A stretch of 64,000 nucleotides of DNA. It comes from Nitrosomonas eutropha (GTDB lineage Bacteria > Pseudomonadota > Gammaproteobacteria > Burkholderiales > Nitrosomonadaceae). The translations under genes and the position numbers were made by a program. The stretch is taken from positions 62,001 through 126,000 of the forward strand of contig NZ_FPBL01000002.1 of assembly GCF_900116685.1 (NCBI RefSeq), written 5' to 3'. Positions 19,247 to 30,306 of this stretch are shown piece by piece; the first letter of the stretch is position 1; each line of letters opens with the position of its first letter. The notes beneath the pieces are model-generated. The model was not told the DNA's origin. It worked only from the letters and a program-made list of their open reading frames with translations, and did not search any database.

Positions 19247-19897
19247 TCAGTGAAATTCAGCCAGTACTGTTTGGGTAGCTTGAACCTTATCGCCAATTCC
19301 AACATTGACTTTCGTTCCTAATGGAAGATAAACATCAACACGCGAACCAAAGCGAATAAAGCCAAAACGCTGTCCACGAGCAAGATGCCCTCCGGGGTGT
19401 ACATGACAAACAATTCGTTTTGCAATCAGGCCAGCTATCTGCACGCAAGTTACATCCCGCCCCTCTTTGGTTCTAATCCACAAGGCATTACGCTCATTTT
19501 CCAAAGAGGCCTTAGGTAAACTTGCATTCAGAAATTTTCCGGGAAAATACCATTGATCACGTATTTCACCATCTACCGGACTGCGATTTGAATGCACATT
19601 AAAAACATTCATGAAAACACTGATTTTCAGTGCTTCACGCGAAAGATAAGGATCTTGAACTTTATCCACCGCAACAATTCTTCCATCCGCCGGGGCCAGC
19701 ACTGCTCCGGCAAGTGCGGGTATAACCCGCGGGGGATCACGAAAGAACTGTAAAATGAACAGGGCAATCAGCCACAATGGCAGTGCCCATAGCCAACCCG
19801 CAAAAAATTGTACTAATAATGCAATGGCAAATGCTCCAGCGATGAAAGGCCAACCTTCGCGCGCAATAATCGGATGTGGGTAGTAAGAAGTCGGCAT
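19247..19897 (-). CDS. psd: Phosphatidylserine decarboxylase proenzyme
   Basis: 216 aa, short Psd type. ATG at 19897 (MPTSYYPHP) is chosen over a TTG at 19921 that would overlap ilvC further. One or two N-terminal membrane segments (about 18-55) are followed by the catalytic domain with [14 protein letters not shown] and the self-cleavage site in [11 protein letters not shown], where the Ser becomes the pyruvoyl group. It makes phosphatidylethanolamine. It sits between ilvC and pssA, an order widespread in betaproteobacteria. Confidence 0.93.
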   Translation of the reverse strand: MPTSYYPHPIIAREGWPFIAGAFAIALLVQFFAGWLWALPLWLIALFILQFFRDPPRVIPALAGAVLAPADGRIVAVDKVQDPYLSREALKISVFMNVFNVHSNRSPVDGEIRDQWYFPGKFLNASLPKASLENERNALWIRTKEGRDVTCVQIAGLIAKRIVCHVHPGGHLARGQRFGFIRFGSRVDVYLPLGTKVNVGIGDKVQATQTVLAEFH

Positions 19898-19901
19898 ATA
19901 C

Positions 19902-20981
<1,080 letters not shown>

Positions 20982-21005
20982 CTACCGACAGATTCCGGTA
21001 AAAAT

Positions 21006-21497
21006 TTATAGCTTTAAAATCCGTTCTCCGCGGCCGAGACCTGACACACCTGTTCTGGCTATTTCCAGAATCAGATTGCGATCTATTGCCTGCAAGAAAC
21101 CATCCAGTTTTGCTCTGGTACCCGTAAGTTCTATGGTGTAGATTTTATTTGTAACATCAATGATATTGCCCCGAAATATATCAACAAGTCGCTTCATCTC
21201 CTCACGATCCTTATCTACCGCCCTTACCTTTACCAGCATGAGTTCTCGCTCAACATAACCCTCATCGCTCAAATCAATCAGCTTGACAACTTCTATCAAT
21301 TTGTTGAGCTGCTTGGTAATCTGTTCGACAATTTCTTCAGGGCCATTCGTGACCAGCGTCATACGAGATAATGTCGGATCTTCAGTAGGAGCAACAGACA
21401 GGGATTCAATATTGTAACCACGGGCAGAAAACAAGCCGGCTACTCGCGATAGTGCGCCAGCCTCATTTTCCATTAACAAAGAAATAATATGTCGCAT
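21006..21497 (-). CDS. ilvH: Acetolactate synthase small (regulatory) subunit
   Basis: 163 aa. The N-terminal ACT domain is MRHIISLLMENEAGALSRVAGLFSARGYN, followed by the second ferredoxin-like domain ending near LEIARTGVSGLGRGER. It stimulates the catalytic subunit IlvB and provides valine feedback inhibition. The ATG is 4 bp after the ilvB stop, so the subunits are co-translated. Confidence 0.95.
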   Translation of the reverse strand: MRHIISLLMENEAGALSRVAGLFSARGYNIESLSVAPTEDPTLSRMTLVTNGPEEIVEQITKQLNKLIEVVKLIDLSDEGYVERELMLVKVRAVDKDREEMKRLVDIFRGNIIDVTNKIYTIELTGTRAKLDGFLQAIDRNLILEIARTGVSGLGRGERILKL

Positions 21498-21501
21498 ACT
21501 G

Positions 21502-23205
21502 TTATACCAGAATCATTTCGGATAGACCTTTGCCACCGGGCACCATAGGAAAAACATTCTCGGTCTGGTCTGTAATAAAATCTATGAATACAAGCTGCTC
21601 ATCCAGCTTGAAGGCTTCTTTGAGCGTACCTTCAATGTCTTCCGGTTTATCAATTCGCATGCCGACATGCCCATAACTTTCAGCCAGCTTAACAAAATCA
21701 GGTAACGCATCCACATAGGATTCAGCATAGCGGTTGCCGTGGAAAAACTCCTGCCACTGCCGCACCATTCCCATGTAGCGATTATTAAGATTGATGATTT
21801 TGATGGGCAGGTGATATTGTTTACAAGTAGATAATTCTTGTATACACATCTGAATACTTGCCTCCCCGGTAATACAGGCCACCCTGCTTCCTGGGTTGGC
21901 CATTTGCACACCCATTGCAGCAGGCAAGCCGAATCCCATCGTACCCAGACCTCCTGAATTGATCCAGCGGCGTGGCTTATCAAATTTATAAAACTGTGCT
22001 GCCCACATTTGATGCTGCCCAACATCGGATGTAATAAAGGCATCCCCACCGGTTATTTCATACAACTTTTCAACCACCATCTGGGGTTTAATGATATTAG
22101 CTGCCCGATCATATTTCAGACAATCTCGTGCACGCCACAGCTCAATCTGTTCCCACCATTTAAGCAGCGCATTAGCATCTGTTGTTTCCCTGCCAGCCTT
22201 GAGCAACATGTTCAGCTCTTTTAATACTGCCGATACACCGCCCACAATAGGAACATCCACTTTGACACGTTTGGAAATTGATGATGGGTCGATATCAATA
22301 TGGATAATTTTCCTTTCTTCATTACAGAAATGTTTGGGATTCCCGATAACCCGATCATCAAAGCGGGCGCCTACTGCGATCAGCACATCGCAATATTGCA
22401 TAGCCATGTTTGCCTCGTAGGTACCATGCATACCCAGCATTCCGACAAACTGCTGATCAGTTGATGGGTAACCACCTAACCCCATGAGTGTACCGGTGCA
22501 TGGAAAATTCAGCGTCCGTACGAATTCCGTTAATTCTGTTGCCGCATTATCCAGAATCACCCCCCCCCCAAAATAGACCATGGGGCGTTTTGCTTCCAGA
22601 ATCATCTGGATGGCTTTTTTAATCTGCTGAACATCTCCGGTAACTACTGGAGTGTAGGAGCGCAGTGAAATACTGGCAGGATAATTAAATTCGGCTTTTT
22701 GCTGCGTAACATCCTTGGGTATATCCACTAAAACGGGCCCAGGACGTCCTGTTGATGCAATATAAAAAGCTTTTTTGATCGTGGTGGCCAGCTCTGCCAC
22801 GTCTTTCACCAGAAAGTTATGTTTAACACAGGGGCGCGTAATCCCCACTGTGTCCACTTCCTGGAACGCATCCTGGCCAATGGCAGCCGTTGGTACCTGC
22901 CCGCTGATAATCACCATTGGAATCGAATCCATAAAGGCGGTAGCAATGCCCGTTACAGCATTCGTAACGCCTGGGCCAGATGTAACCAAAGCCACGCCTA
23001 CTTTATTGCTGGAACGTGCATAGCCATCTGCTGCGTGAAGCGCAGCCTGCTCATGGCGAACCAGAACATGCTTGATTTTATCTTGCTTGAACAATTCATC
23101 GTACAGGAACAACACGGCACCACCAGGATAACCAAAAATATGACTTACCCCTTCCTCCTGCAGACAGCGTATTGTGATTTCAGCACCTGTCAATTCAGTA
23201 CTCAT
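21502..23205 (-). CDS. ilvB: Acetolactate synthase large subunit, biosynthetic type
   Basis: 567 aa. The domains are the N-terminal TPP-binding part (FGYPGGAVLFLYDEL; active-site Glu in VRHEQAALHAADGYAR), the central domain and the C-terminal TPP domain. In the ThDP/Mg motif the usual GDG is GEA (ITGEASIQMCIQEL), a conservative change worth noting. The enzyme condenses pyruvate to acetolactate, or with 2-ketobutyrate, as the first common step in branched-chain amino acid synthesis. It is the first gene of the minus-strand ilvBHC-psd-pssA cluster. Confidence 0.95.
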   Translation of the reverse strand: MSTELTGAEITIRCLQEEGVSHIFGYPGGAVLFLYDELFKQDKIKHVLVRHEQAALHAADGYARSSNKVGVALVTSGPGVTNAVTGIATAFMDSIPMVIISGQVPTAAIGQDAFQEVDTVGITRPCVKHNFLVKDVAELATTIKKAFYIASTGRPGPVLVDIPKDVTQQKAEFNYPASISLRSYTPVVTGDVQQIKKAIQMILEAKRPMVYFGGGVILDNAATELTEFVRTLNFPCTGTLMGLGGYPSTDQQFVGMLGMHGTYEANMAMQYCDVLIAVGARFDDRVIGNPKHFCNEERKIIHIDIDPSSISKRVKVDVPIVGGVSAVLKELNMLLKAGRETTDANALLKWWEQIELWRARDCLKYDRAANIIKPQMVVEKLYEITGGDAFITSDVGQHQMWAAQFYKFDKPRRWINSGGLGTMGFGLPAAMGVQMANPGSRVACITGEASIQMCIQELSTCKQYHLPIKIINLNNRYMGMVRQWQEFFHGNRYAESYVDALPDFVKLAESYGHVGMRIDKPEDIEGTLKEAFKLDEQLVFIDFITDQTENVFPMVPGGKGLSEMILV

Positions 23206-23531
23206 ACCAGGAAATTCCCAGATTTAAAATAATTTTTTTCATCTTGTAATTAAAACCAATGCCAATACTCTCTTTATACCGTTTGCCGATTACAAAGCAA
23301 TAAAGCACTATTGTATGACCCGCACTCAGGGCTCGAAATTAAACAGTAATACAGAAAAAAAACGCCGCTGCCCTTATCGATCAGAGATAACAAGCTTTCC
23401 AGATTTTCCTTGTTGGCTGCAAAATACGCAAGACGTGAGATAAACAATATCCAAACCATACTACTTGGATTATATATTTACTTCTCGTAAATATCTCCAG
23501 TAAAACACGCAGATAATACCAGCACGCACAA
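23206..23531 (-). other. ilvB upstream region, no gene called
   Basis: A 326-bp AT-rich leader. The minus strand has a T8 tract at 23362-23355 after a GC-rich stretch and a TTATC / GATAA inverted repeat, which could be part of an attenuator. A 61-codon minus-strand frame (23459-23274, starting MVWILFISRL) is moderately rich in Leu and Ile but has no clear ribosome site. I do not call it a gene. Confidence 0.3.
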
Positions 23532-24983
23532 CTATCCGCTTGTCCCCCCAACCGTTAAGCCATCCACCCGCAAAGTTGGCTGCCCAACACCGACCGGAAC
23601 ACTTTGCCCCTCCTTACCACACGAGCCGACTCCGGGGTCCAGAGCCATATCATTACCAATCATGGAAACGCGAGTCAGTACATCGGGGCCGTTACCAATT
23701 AGAGTAGCCCCTTTCACCGGATAGGTAATTTTACCATTTTCAATCATGTAGGCTTCTGCAGCAGAAAATACAAACTTGCCACTGGTGATATCAACCTGTC
23801 CGCCTCCAAAATTAGCGGCGTACAAACCATGTTTGACAGAAGCAATGATCTCTTCCGGATCTTTGTCTCCATTCAGCATGCAGGTGTTAGTCATGCGCGG
23901 CATAGGGATATGAGCAAATGATTCACGCCGGCCATTACCAGTAACAGGTTGATTCATCAACCGGGCATTTAAATTATCCTGAAGGTAACCTTTAAGCATA
24001 CCATCTTCAATTAATACAGTGCATTGTGTCGGATTACCTTCATCATCGATATTCAGTGACCCGCGACGATCACGTATCGTGCCATCATCGACCACCGTCA
24101 CTCCCGGCGCAGCAACTCGTTCCCCGATACGCCCAGAGAAAGCTGAACTTCCCTTGCGGTTAAAATCTGCCTCAAGACCATGGCCAATTGCTTCATGCAG
24201 CAAAATACCCGGCCACCCATTACCCAGCACAACCGTCATACTTCCTGCTGGAGCTGGTTTCGAAACCAGATTTGTTATCGCCTGATGAACAGCCTTGTGC
24301 GCATAATCCTGCAACACTGCATCAGTAAAATAACCATAGTCAAAACGTCCGCCACCCCCAGCAACACCCTGCTCCCGCTGACCGCTTTCTTCAACTATAA
24401 CCTGCAAGGATACCCTCACCAGAGGCCGTACATCAGCAGCGAGCAAACCATCGCTGCGTGCAACCATAATTACTTCGTACTCTCCTGCCAACGATGCCAT
24501 GACCTGAATAACCCGTTTATCCAGTGCGCGCGCAAATTCTTCCAGCCGCTCGAGTAACCTGATCTTGTCAGCATCCTGACAAAGCGCGATGGGATCCAGT
24601 GACGGATAATACAATGCCTGTCGAGTAATATTTCCTGACAAACCCATTATACGTGCCTGCTTCTCACTGCCTTGGGCAGCAATCGCGCGTGTGGCACGAG
24701 CTGCGGAAATCAGAGCCTGACTGCTGATGTCGTCCGAATAGGCAAAAGCAGTTTTCTCACCACTGATTGCTCGCACCCCGACTCCCTGGTCGATGCTAAA
24801 GCTGCCTGATTTGACGATGCCCTCTTCCAGCACCCAGCCCTCCGACCGGCTATACTGAAAATAAATGTCAGCATAATCAACTCGATGGGAAAGAATATGG
24901 CCAAATACATCCTGCAACCTGATTGTATTCAACTCATACGGGGCCAGCAAGTACTGATCAGCTATCGCAAATGAATCCATCAT
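23532..24983 (-). CDS. tldD: TldD metalloprotease subunit
   Basis: 483 aa, TldD/PmbA family. The zinc-binding [12 protein letters not shown] motif (HExxxH) marks TldD as the catalytic subunit of the TldD-TldE protease, which degrades unfolded peptides and processes some modified peptides. C-terminal landmarks are [22 protein letters not shown]. It lies downstream of a nitrilase-family gene and yhdP, the usual betaproteobacterial order. The partner tldE/pmbA is not in the window. Confidence 0.93.
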   Translation of the reverse strand: MMDSFAIADQYLLAPYELNTIRLQDVFGHILSHRVDYADIYFQYSRSEGWVLEEGIVKSGSFSIDQGVGVRAISGEKTAFAYSDDISSQALISAARATRAIAAQGSEKQARIMGLSGNITRQALYYPSLDPIALCQDADKIRLLERLEEFARALDKRVIQVMASLAGEYEVIMVARSDGLLAADVRPLVRVSLQVIVEESGQREQGVAGGGGRFDYGYFTDAVLQDYAHKAVHQAITNLVSKPAPAGSMTVVLGNGWPGILLHEAIGHGLEADFNRKGSSAFSGRIGERVAAPGVTVVDDGTIRDRRGSLNIDDEGNPTQCTVLIEDGMLKGYLQDNLNARLMNQPVTGNGRRESFAHIPMPRMTNTCMLNGDKDPEEIIASVKHGLYAANFGGGQVDITSGKFVFSAAEAYMIENGKITYPVKGATLIGNGPDVLTRVSMIGNDMALDPGVGSCGKEGQSVPVGVGQPTLRVDGLTVGGTSG

Positions 24984-25107
24984 TCCAGAAATAAATTCTC
25001 TTTAGTAAAGCGGGTAAACAAATAAACCGCTGCTACAAGGCATGCAATGAAGGCAGCCTGTAGAAAAATTAGAGTAACGTACAGAGTCAGACCAGATCTA
25101 TATTTTC

Positions 25108-25971
25108 TCAGCAGGCAAGCAGACACCGATGTTCCAGTGCAGGCAGGCTCGCTCGAACGCTTGACTGATATACGCGATCTATTTCTGCGAACACTACTCC
25201 GGCCCCACGCGGAAGACGATCAATAATTACTCCCCATGGATCAACAATCATACTGTCACCGTTGGTTTCACGCCCGTTCACATGGAATCCTCCCTGCGCT
25301 GGCGCAATCAGATAAGCCTGATTCTCAATCGCACGGGCTCGAATAAGTGTCTCCCAGTGAGCTTTTCCGGTAATGGCGGTAAACGCAGCAGGCGCCAAAA
25401 TGATATCCACTTTGCCCATCATGCGGTATAGCTCAGGAAAACGCAGATCGTAGCAAATGGACAACCCCATACGGCCAAAGGGCGAGTCAATTGCAACCAC
25501 CCGATTACCTGCGTCAATCGTTCTTTCCTCAGCGAAATTCTCGTTACCCAGTGACAATCCGAACAGGTGAATTTTATCGTATCGCGCCACCTGCTGACCA
25601 TGTTCATCGTATACCAGACAGCTGTTGTACACCTTATTGGAAAAAGGTGAAACTAAAGGTACTGACCCTCCTGCCAGCCAGATACCAAATCGTTTGGCAG
25701 TTGCGCTCAGAAAATTCTGGACTTCCCCTTCTCCAGGATTTTCACGCACCGCCAACTTGTCGGTATCCTTCATCCCCATGATACAGAAATATTCCGGTAA
25801 TACCACCAGTTGCGCTCCCTTTGTAGCGGCCTCTTCAATCAGACGAAAAGCTTCCTCAAGATTGGCTGTTACACTGGGACCAGAGGCCATCTGTACGGCT
25901 GCCACCCGCACTTTAGAATCAGCACCTGAACTGGGAAAAGTAGTCGGTTCAACATTTATACTAGTCGACAT
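25108..25971 (-). CDS. Carbon-nitrogen hydrolase (nitrilase superfamily, Nit1/NIT2-like)
   Basis: 287 aa from the ATG at 25971, with AGGGAAGAACT upstream; a TTG at 25995 would add 8 residues. The catalytic triad is visible: Glu in LVVLPEYFC, Lys in RYDKIHLFG and Cys in GLSICYDLRFPELYR. By similarity to the Nit1 group it may remove deaminated glutathione as a repair amidase, but the substrate is not proven. It sits between yhdP and tldD. Confidence 0.88.
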   Translation of the reverse strand: MSTSINVEPTTFPSSGADSKVRVAAVQMASGPSVTANLEEAFRLIEEAATKGAQLVVLPEYFCIMGMKDTDKLAVRENPGEGEVQNFLSATAKRFGIWLAGGSVPLVSPFSNKVYNSCLVYDEHGQQVARYDKIHLFGLSLGNENFAEERTIDAGNRVVAIDSPFGRMGLSICYDLRFPELYRMMGKVDIILAPAAFTAITGKAHWETLIRARAIENQAYLIAPAQGGFHVNGRETNGDSMIVDPWGVIIDRLPRGAGVVFAEIDRVYQSSVRASLPALEHRCLLAC

Positions 25972-26179
25972 AGTTCTTCCCTCTCTTGTATTCAATCAAT
26001 ATTGTCAAGCTGCCTATGTTCAGCTTTCCTTTCTCTTCAAGTTTATTTTGCCCCGGATTTATATTTCTAATTTAATGACGAGAGCGTAAATATCAGGTCT
26101 TTTCACAATTGTTATTGTACCTGACCTGCTTAAACCCGAATAATCGTACCTTGTTTCATATTAAAAATTACATCATGAC

Positions 26180-29100
26180 TTATGGCTGTTCAATTCTCGG
26201 CTGTCTAACCTGATTCTCTTCCTCATCCAGCCTGATTACAACCGGATCACTCCAGCTCCCGGTTATGGCATATTCATTAAGCAGCACCCGGCCAAAAGGA
26301 TCTTGCAGCGTTCCCGAAGCGATCATGGCAGCAATTCCAGCAATGGGTGTTACTAATCCAAATGAGGGAAATACTTTCAAATTTAAGGCCTGAGTCTCAT
26401 TTACCAGATTCCATTCCCCGCTCACGACAAGTTCGGCCGAACTCCCCATAATATATAAACCATCAGTCGCAGCAATGCCGCTCCGGATAGCAACATGACC
26501 GCCAAGTTCATCAAAGCCAAATCCTTTACCAAATACATCATAAAAATCCAACGTCAATCGGCGAGGTAAAGATTTCAGGTCAAAAACCCCCAATAATCTG
26601 CCGATACCAGGCTTCAATTCTGTGAATTGCCCATACCGGGCATCCAACTGCAGATTACCAGATAGCGTTGGAAAATCGATTGAGAACGGCTTACCTGCCC
26701 ATTCCAGATTACCTGTCATCGCCCCTTCCCCACGAGCGACACGGCCTGGATAGCCATGGCGCTTAAGAAATTTCCCGATATTGCCTGATTGCAACTGAAT
26801 ATGGCTAAACACCCGGTAAGGTGGCCTGTGATTTTCCCACAATCCACTGGCCTGCAATGTACTATCTGGATGTCTAATATCCAAATTCTCCACCTGCCAG
26901 CCATTCTGCTTTTGTACAGCACTCAATTTCATCTGACCCAGCAACGCACTATCCACGATCAGTTCATCGGCCTCAATATCCACAGCTGGCCAATCTCCAG
27001 GGGCATCAAGATTGTGCTGTAACAATGCGGACTCAGGTGCGTCCTTCGGCATAATTAATCTGCTCAGGCGCGCCGCCACTTTCTGTGGGGATGTTGCATG
27101 CCAGTCTATTTTACCGGCGACTTCACGGCTGGAAACCTGCATTTTCCAGACATCACTCTGTCTGTCGATGACAAGGTGGGCATCATTGAAATAGCTGGAT
27201 AGAAACTCAAGCTGCCCAATTCGCAAATCAAACTGCACCGGCCCGGTCAGAATATTATCCAATCCACGTGCGGTACGGTCGATCGAAACATCCGCTTCTG
27301 CATGTCTTCGGAACAATTCCCGCCACTGATCCCATTCCAATCTGGAAACAGCACCTTCAATCCGGGTAATCTGATCCTGTGGCAGCACTCCTCTTCCACC
27401 AAAGTGGATGATGCCGCGTACCGGATGGTAATGATGCACAGCCTCATGAACACGCTGAAATTCCGCAGTAACAATATCCCCGTAGCGCAAACGGGTATGA
27501 TCGTCATGCGGCCAGGTAAAATATTTTTCCAGACTCAACGGAACAACCTTCTCCGCTGTTTTAGACAGAGGAGCCGGCAACGTAAGTTCCACACCCTTCA
27601 GGGAAGATTCGATCACGATGCTGGCTTTATTATGCTCGATATCCATTCCAAACTGCCAATCGGTACTACCTCGCATAAATTGTGTCCACAACTGTGACAA
27701 ATTCACGGGTTCAGTTGCGATTCTGTCCGACTGAAAGCGATCAAAATCAGCTCGTCCGCTTGCAGTAATATGCATACCTCCTTCAGGAGTAGAGACAGAG
27801 GATATCTCGACTGGCCCACCCAGTACTTTGGCACGAATCCCCTCCAGTACCATGCTGGTATCAGTAAAAACCAATGATCCATTAACCTGATAAAAATCAG
27901 GAATATAGCGGTCAAAATTGATCCGGTTATCCATAAATTGGTAGCGCCCCTGCATCCTGGCAATAGAAAATTTTTTCCGGGCAACTGACAAAGAAACATC
28001 TGCCTGCAATCGTCCTTTTCCGGAAAATACAGCCTGATTTAATAACTCGCCAACATGTTGATCTACATCTGCCTTGCGCAACAAAGTAGCTATTTCACCA
28101 CTTTCACCCTCCGCCAGACCTCTTATCCTGATTTTTGGTTGTTCTGCATACAGATCACCGGATTGCAGTGTGAATTTTTGCAACTTGATACCAGCAATAT
28201 CGGCAGAAGAAAGTGACATATCCAGAACGCCATCCTGTAGCGAGACATATCCTGCCATGCCGGAAATTTCCGGCCAGTCACCGGGGAGTTTGATAGTAGC
28301 ATTGCCAATATCCGTTTCTGCACGAATGGATAACCTGTTCTTTTTATCAGCTGATTGGCTATTTAATGTACCCTTGATATGAAGCCTTGCATCATGCAGC
28401 CGCCCTGAGATGACAGCTTTGCTGATCTCGCTCACCACAGTTTCATCGGTCATCCAGGCGATATATTGACCAAAAAGAGGTATGTCGGCTTGTGACAAAT
28501 ATCCGGTCAAATCTATCTGCCCGGGTAAATTACCATTAAAAGCATAGCTCCCCTGAAGTGCCCCATTCCCTGCACCGCTCGTGAAAATAATATCGTTGAA
28601 TTTCAGCCGAGCTGTTTCATGACCGTGCACAGTTTCCCAATCTACTCGCCCATTCAAAGCATCCAATCGTAATTTTTCTTCTGGTTGCTGCGTCTTACGA
28701 AGTTCCATATTCTTCGAAGACAGAAACAGGGAGCCGCCTGTTTCTGTCATGTTGATGATCCCGCTGGCACCGCTGAATGCAGGGTATTTATCAAGTGACT
28801 GCACAGCAAGATCACTGAAGGCGGCATTTGCTTTGAAGGATGATTTTTCGGACCAATTGCCCTGCCATTCGAGATTTACATGTTTTACTATGCCGCGAGG
28901 GGATACTTCAGATAAGAATTTATATAACGTGTTTTCTGGTGGCAGGCTGGTGGCAAGTCTGGTCAGTACATTCAAGTCGAACTTTTCTACCTGCAATCTG
29001 TATTCCGGCAGATCACTGTCTTTGTGATTGCGCACATGCCATAACGCTGCAACTGGTTCAACAAGGGGCAAACCCTTCAACTCAACACTTAAATCACGTA

Positions 29101-30085
29101 CAAACCACTGTTCATCTGTACCCTGTGCATCTTCTGTTTTACTCCACCCGCTACGACCATACAAATGATCTATTTCCAACAGAGGTAAATGTTGCACAAA
29201 ACGAATAGCTGTTTCTCGCAGATTGATATCAGCCACCCAGTGGGAGAGATTACCAGCACTAATATCCATCCAGGTACGCACACTGCCTTGCCCATGTTTA
29301 AACGTCAGATCAGCTGGCAATGTCATCCATTCTTGCCAGTTCCCCAGATCAAAATCCTGCAACTGGACGAACAGACGCCCTTGCCACGCTGATAGCGCCT
29401 GCACAGAATCACCAATCAGATCTCCACGAATATCCACCTTGGAAAACAGTGGGCCAGATGATTGTGCCCGTAACCCGAATTGATGACGCTTGCCTCCTTG
29501 CCTGTTCCGCAGAAGCAGATTGACAGATTCAAAATAATGTACAGCGCCAAATCGCAAATCATCCTGCCAGTAGATAATCGCCTGCTTAACCACCAGGCGC
29601 TGCTGGCGTAGCAGCCAGTCAAAGAATCCACTTTCCTGCCGATCCCCACCCAAGGTGATGCCTGCAATATGTAACAAGCCCTCCGCATCCCGGCGCGTTA
29701 CCAAAGCAGGTCGATCAATTACAATTTCGTGAAAATTAAGTTCGCCACGCAGCATTGATCGCCATGAAACTGTGCCTTCAATTTCTGGAAAAATTAATAC
29801 CGGATGGCCTTGCTGATTGTGCACACTAACGCCTTGCATCAACAAATGTGGACGCAATCCATCCCAGTTGGCCTGGATAACATCAATTTGCACTGGTTGC
29901 CCGGCAACACGGGTGATTGCTGCAGCAATATCAGAACGGTAATTGTCAATATCTGGCAAAATCCAGTAACGTAACGCGAGCAGCACCAGGCAAAGAAATA
30001 TTACGCCGGTCAGAAGACATCTGCTCGCCCAGCCCAAGCAGATCACACAATAATGCAAGAAGTAACGCGACATAAACCGACTCAA
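26180..30085 (-). CDS. yhdP: YhdP-family AsmA-like envelope protein
   Basis: 1301 aa with one N-terminal membrane anchor (residues about 18-43), then a very long periplasmic region of AsmA/TamB-like beta repeats with the DUF3971 and AsmA_2 C-terminal domain (LDFYDVFGKGFGFDELGGH...; PSFGLVTPIAGIAAMIASG). YhdP-class proteins are thought to bridge the periplasm for phospholipid transport to the outer membrane. The length is normal for the family. The gene is intact through 3.9 kb, which argues against a high sequencing-error rate here. Divergent from glnE. Confidence 0.92.
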   Translation of the reverse strand: MSRFMSRYFLHYCVICLGWASRCLLTGVIFLCLVLLALRYWILPDIDNYRSDIAAAITRVAGQPVQIDVIQANWDGLRPHLLMQGVSVHNQQGHPVLIFPEIEGTVSWRSMLRGELNFHEIVIDRPALVTRRDAEGLLHIAGITLGGDRQESGFFDWLLRQQRLVVKQAIIYWQDDLRFGAVHYFESVNLLLRNRQGGKRHQFGLRAQSSGPLFSKVDIRGDLIGDSVQALSAWQGRLFVQLQDFDLGNWQEWMTLPADLTFKHGQGSVRTWMDISAGNLSHWVADINLRETAIRFVQHLPLLEIDHLYGRSGWSKTEDAQGTDEQWFVRDLSVELKGLPLVEPVAALWHVRNHKDSDLPEYRLQVEKFDLNVLTRLATSLPPENTLYKFLSEVSPRGIVKHVNLEWQGNWSEKSSFKANAAFSDLAVQSLDKYPAFSGASGIINMTETGGSLFLSSKNMELRKTQQPEEKLRLDALNGRVDWETVHGHETARLKFNDIIFTSGAGNGALQGSYAFNGNLPGQIDLTGYLSQADIPLFGQYIAWMTDETVVSEISKAVISGRLHDARLHIKGTLNSQSADKKNRLSIRAETDIGNATIKLPGDWPEISGMAGYVSLQDGVLDMSLSSADIAGIKLQKFTLQSGDLYAEQPKIRIRGLAEGESGEIATLLRKADVDQHVGELLNQAVFSGKGRLQADVSLSVARKKFSIARMQGRYQFMDNRINFDRYIPDFYQVNGSLVFTDTSMVLEGIRAKVLGGPVEISSVSTPEGGMHITASGRADFDRFQSDRIATEPVNLSQLWTQFMRGSTDWQFGMDIEHNKASIVIESSLKGVELTLPAPLSKTAEKVVPLSLEKYFTWPHDDHTRLRYGDIVTAEFQRVHEAVHHYHPVRGIIHFGGRGVLPQDQITRIEGAVSRLEWDQWRELFRRHAEADVSIDRTARGLDNILTGPVQFDLRIGQLEFLSSYFNDAHLVIDRQSDVWKMQVSSREVAGKIDWHATSPQKVAARLSRLIMPKDAPESALLQHNLDAPGDWPAVDIEADELIVDSALLGQMKLSAVQKQNGWQVENLDIRHPDSTLQASGLWENHRPPYRVFSHIQLQSGNIGKFLKRHGYPGRVARGEGAMTGNLEWAGKPFSIDFPTLSGNLQLDARYGQFTELKPGIGRLLGVFDLKSLPRRLTLDFYDVFGKGFGFDELGGHVAIRSGIAATDGLYIMGSSAELVVSGEWNLVNETQALNLKVFPSFGLVTPIAGIAAMIASGTLQDPFGRVLLNEYAITGSWSDPVVIRLDEEENQVRQPRIEQP

Positions 30086-30306
30086 TACAAAGAAAAAGCT
30101 GATTCCCGGAATATTTCATCCGTTACCTGAAATTTAGTTTCCATTTAAGAAATAACAGTCTTTACACCCTTCAACGGGATATCATTTCCGTAAAATCATG
30201 CACTACAGTAAAAACAAAGCATTTTATGCGAAGCGATCAACAAATCCGTAATACATCGAAGCAACAAAATCAGCAGTAATAACTTGTCGCGTAACCACTA
30301 TCTTAT

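Noticed and set aside
23274..23459. 61-codon frame upstream of ilvB rich in Leu and Ile as a leader peptide
   Set aside because: No ribosome site, no runs of branched-chain codons near a terminator, and its length is unlike known leaders; mentioned only in the region note.
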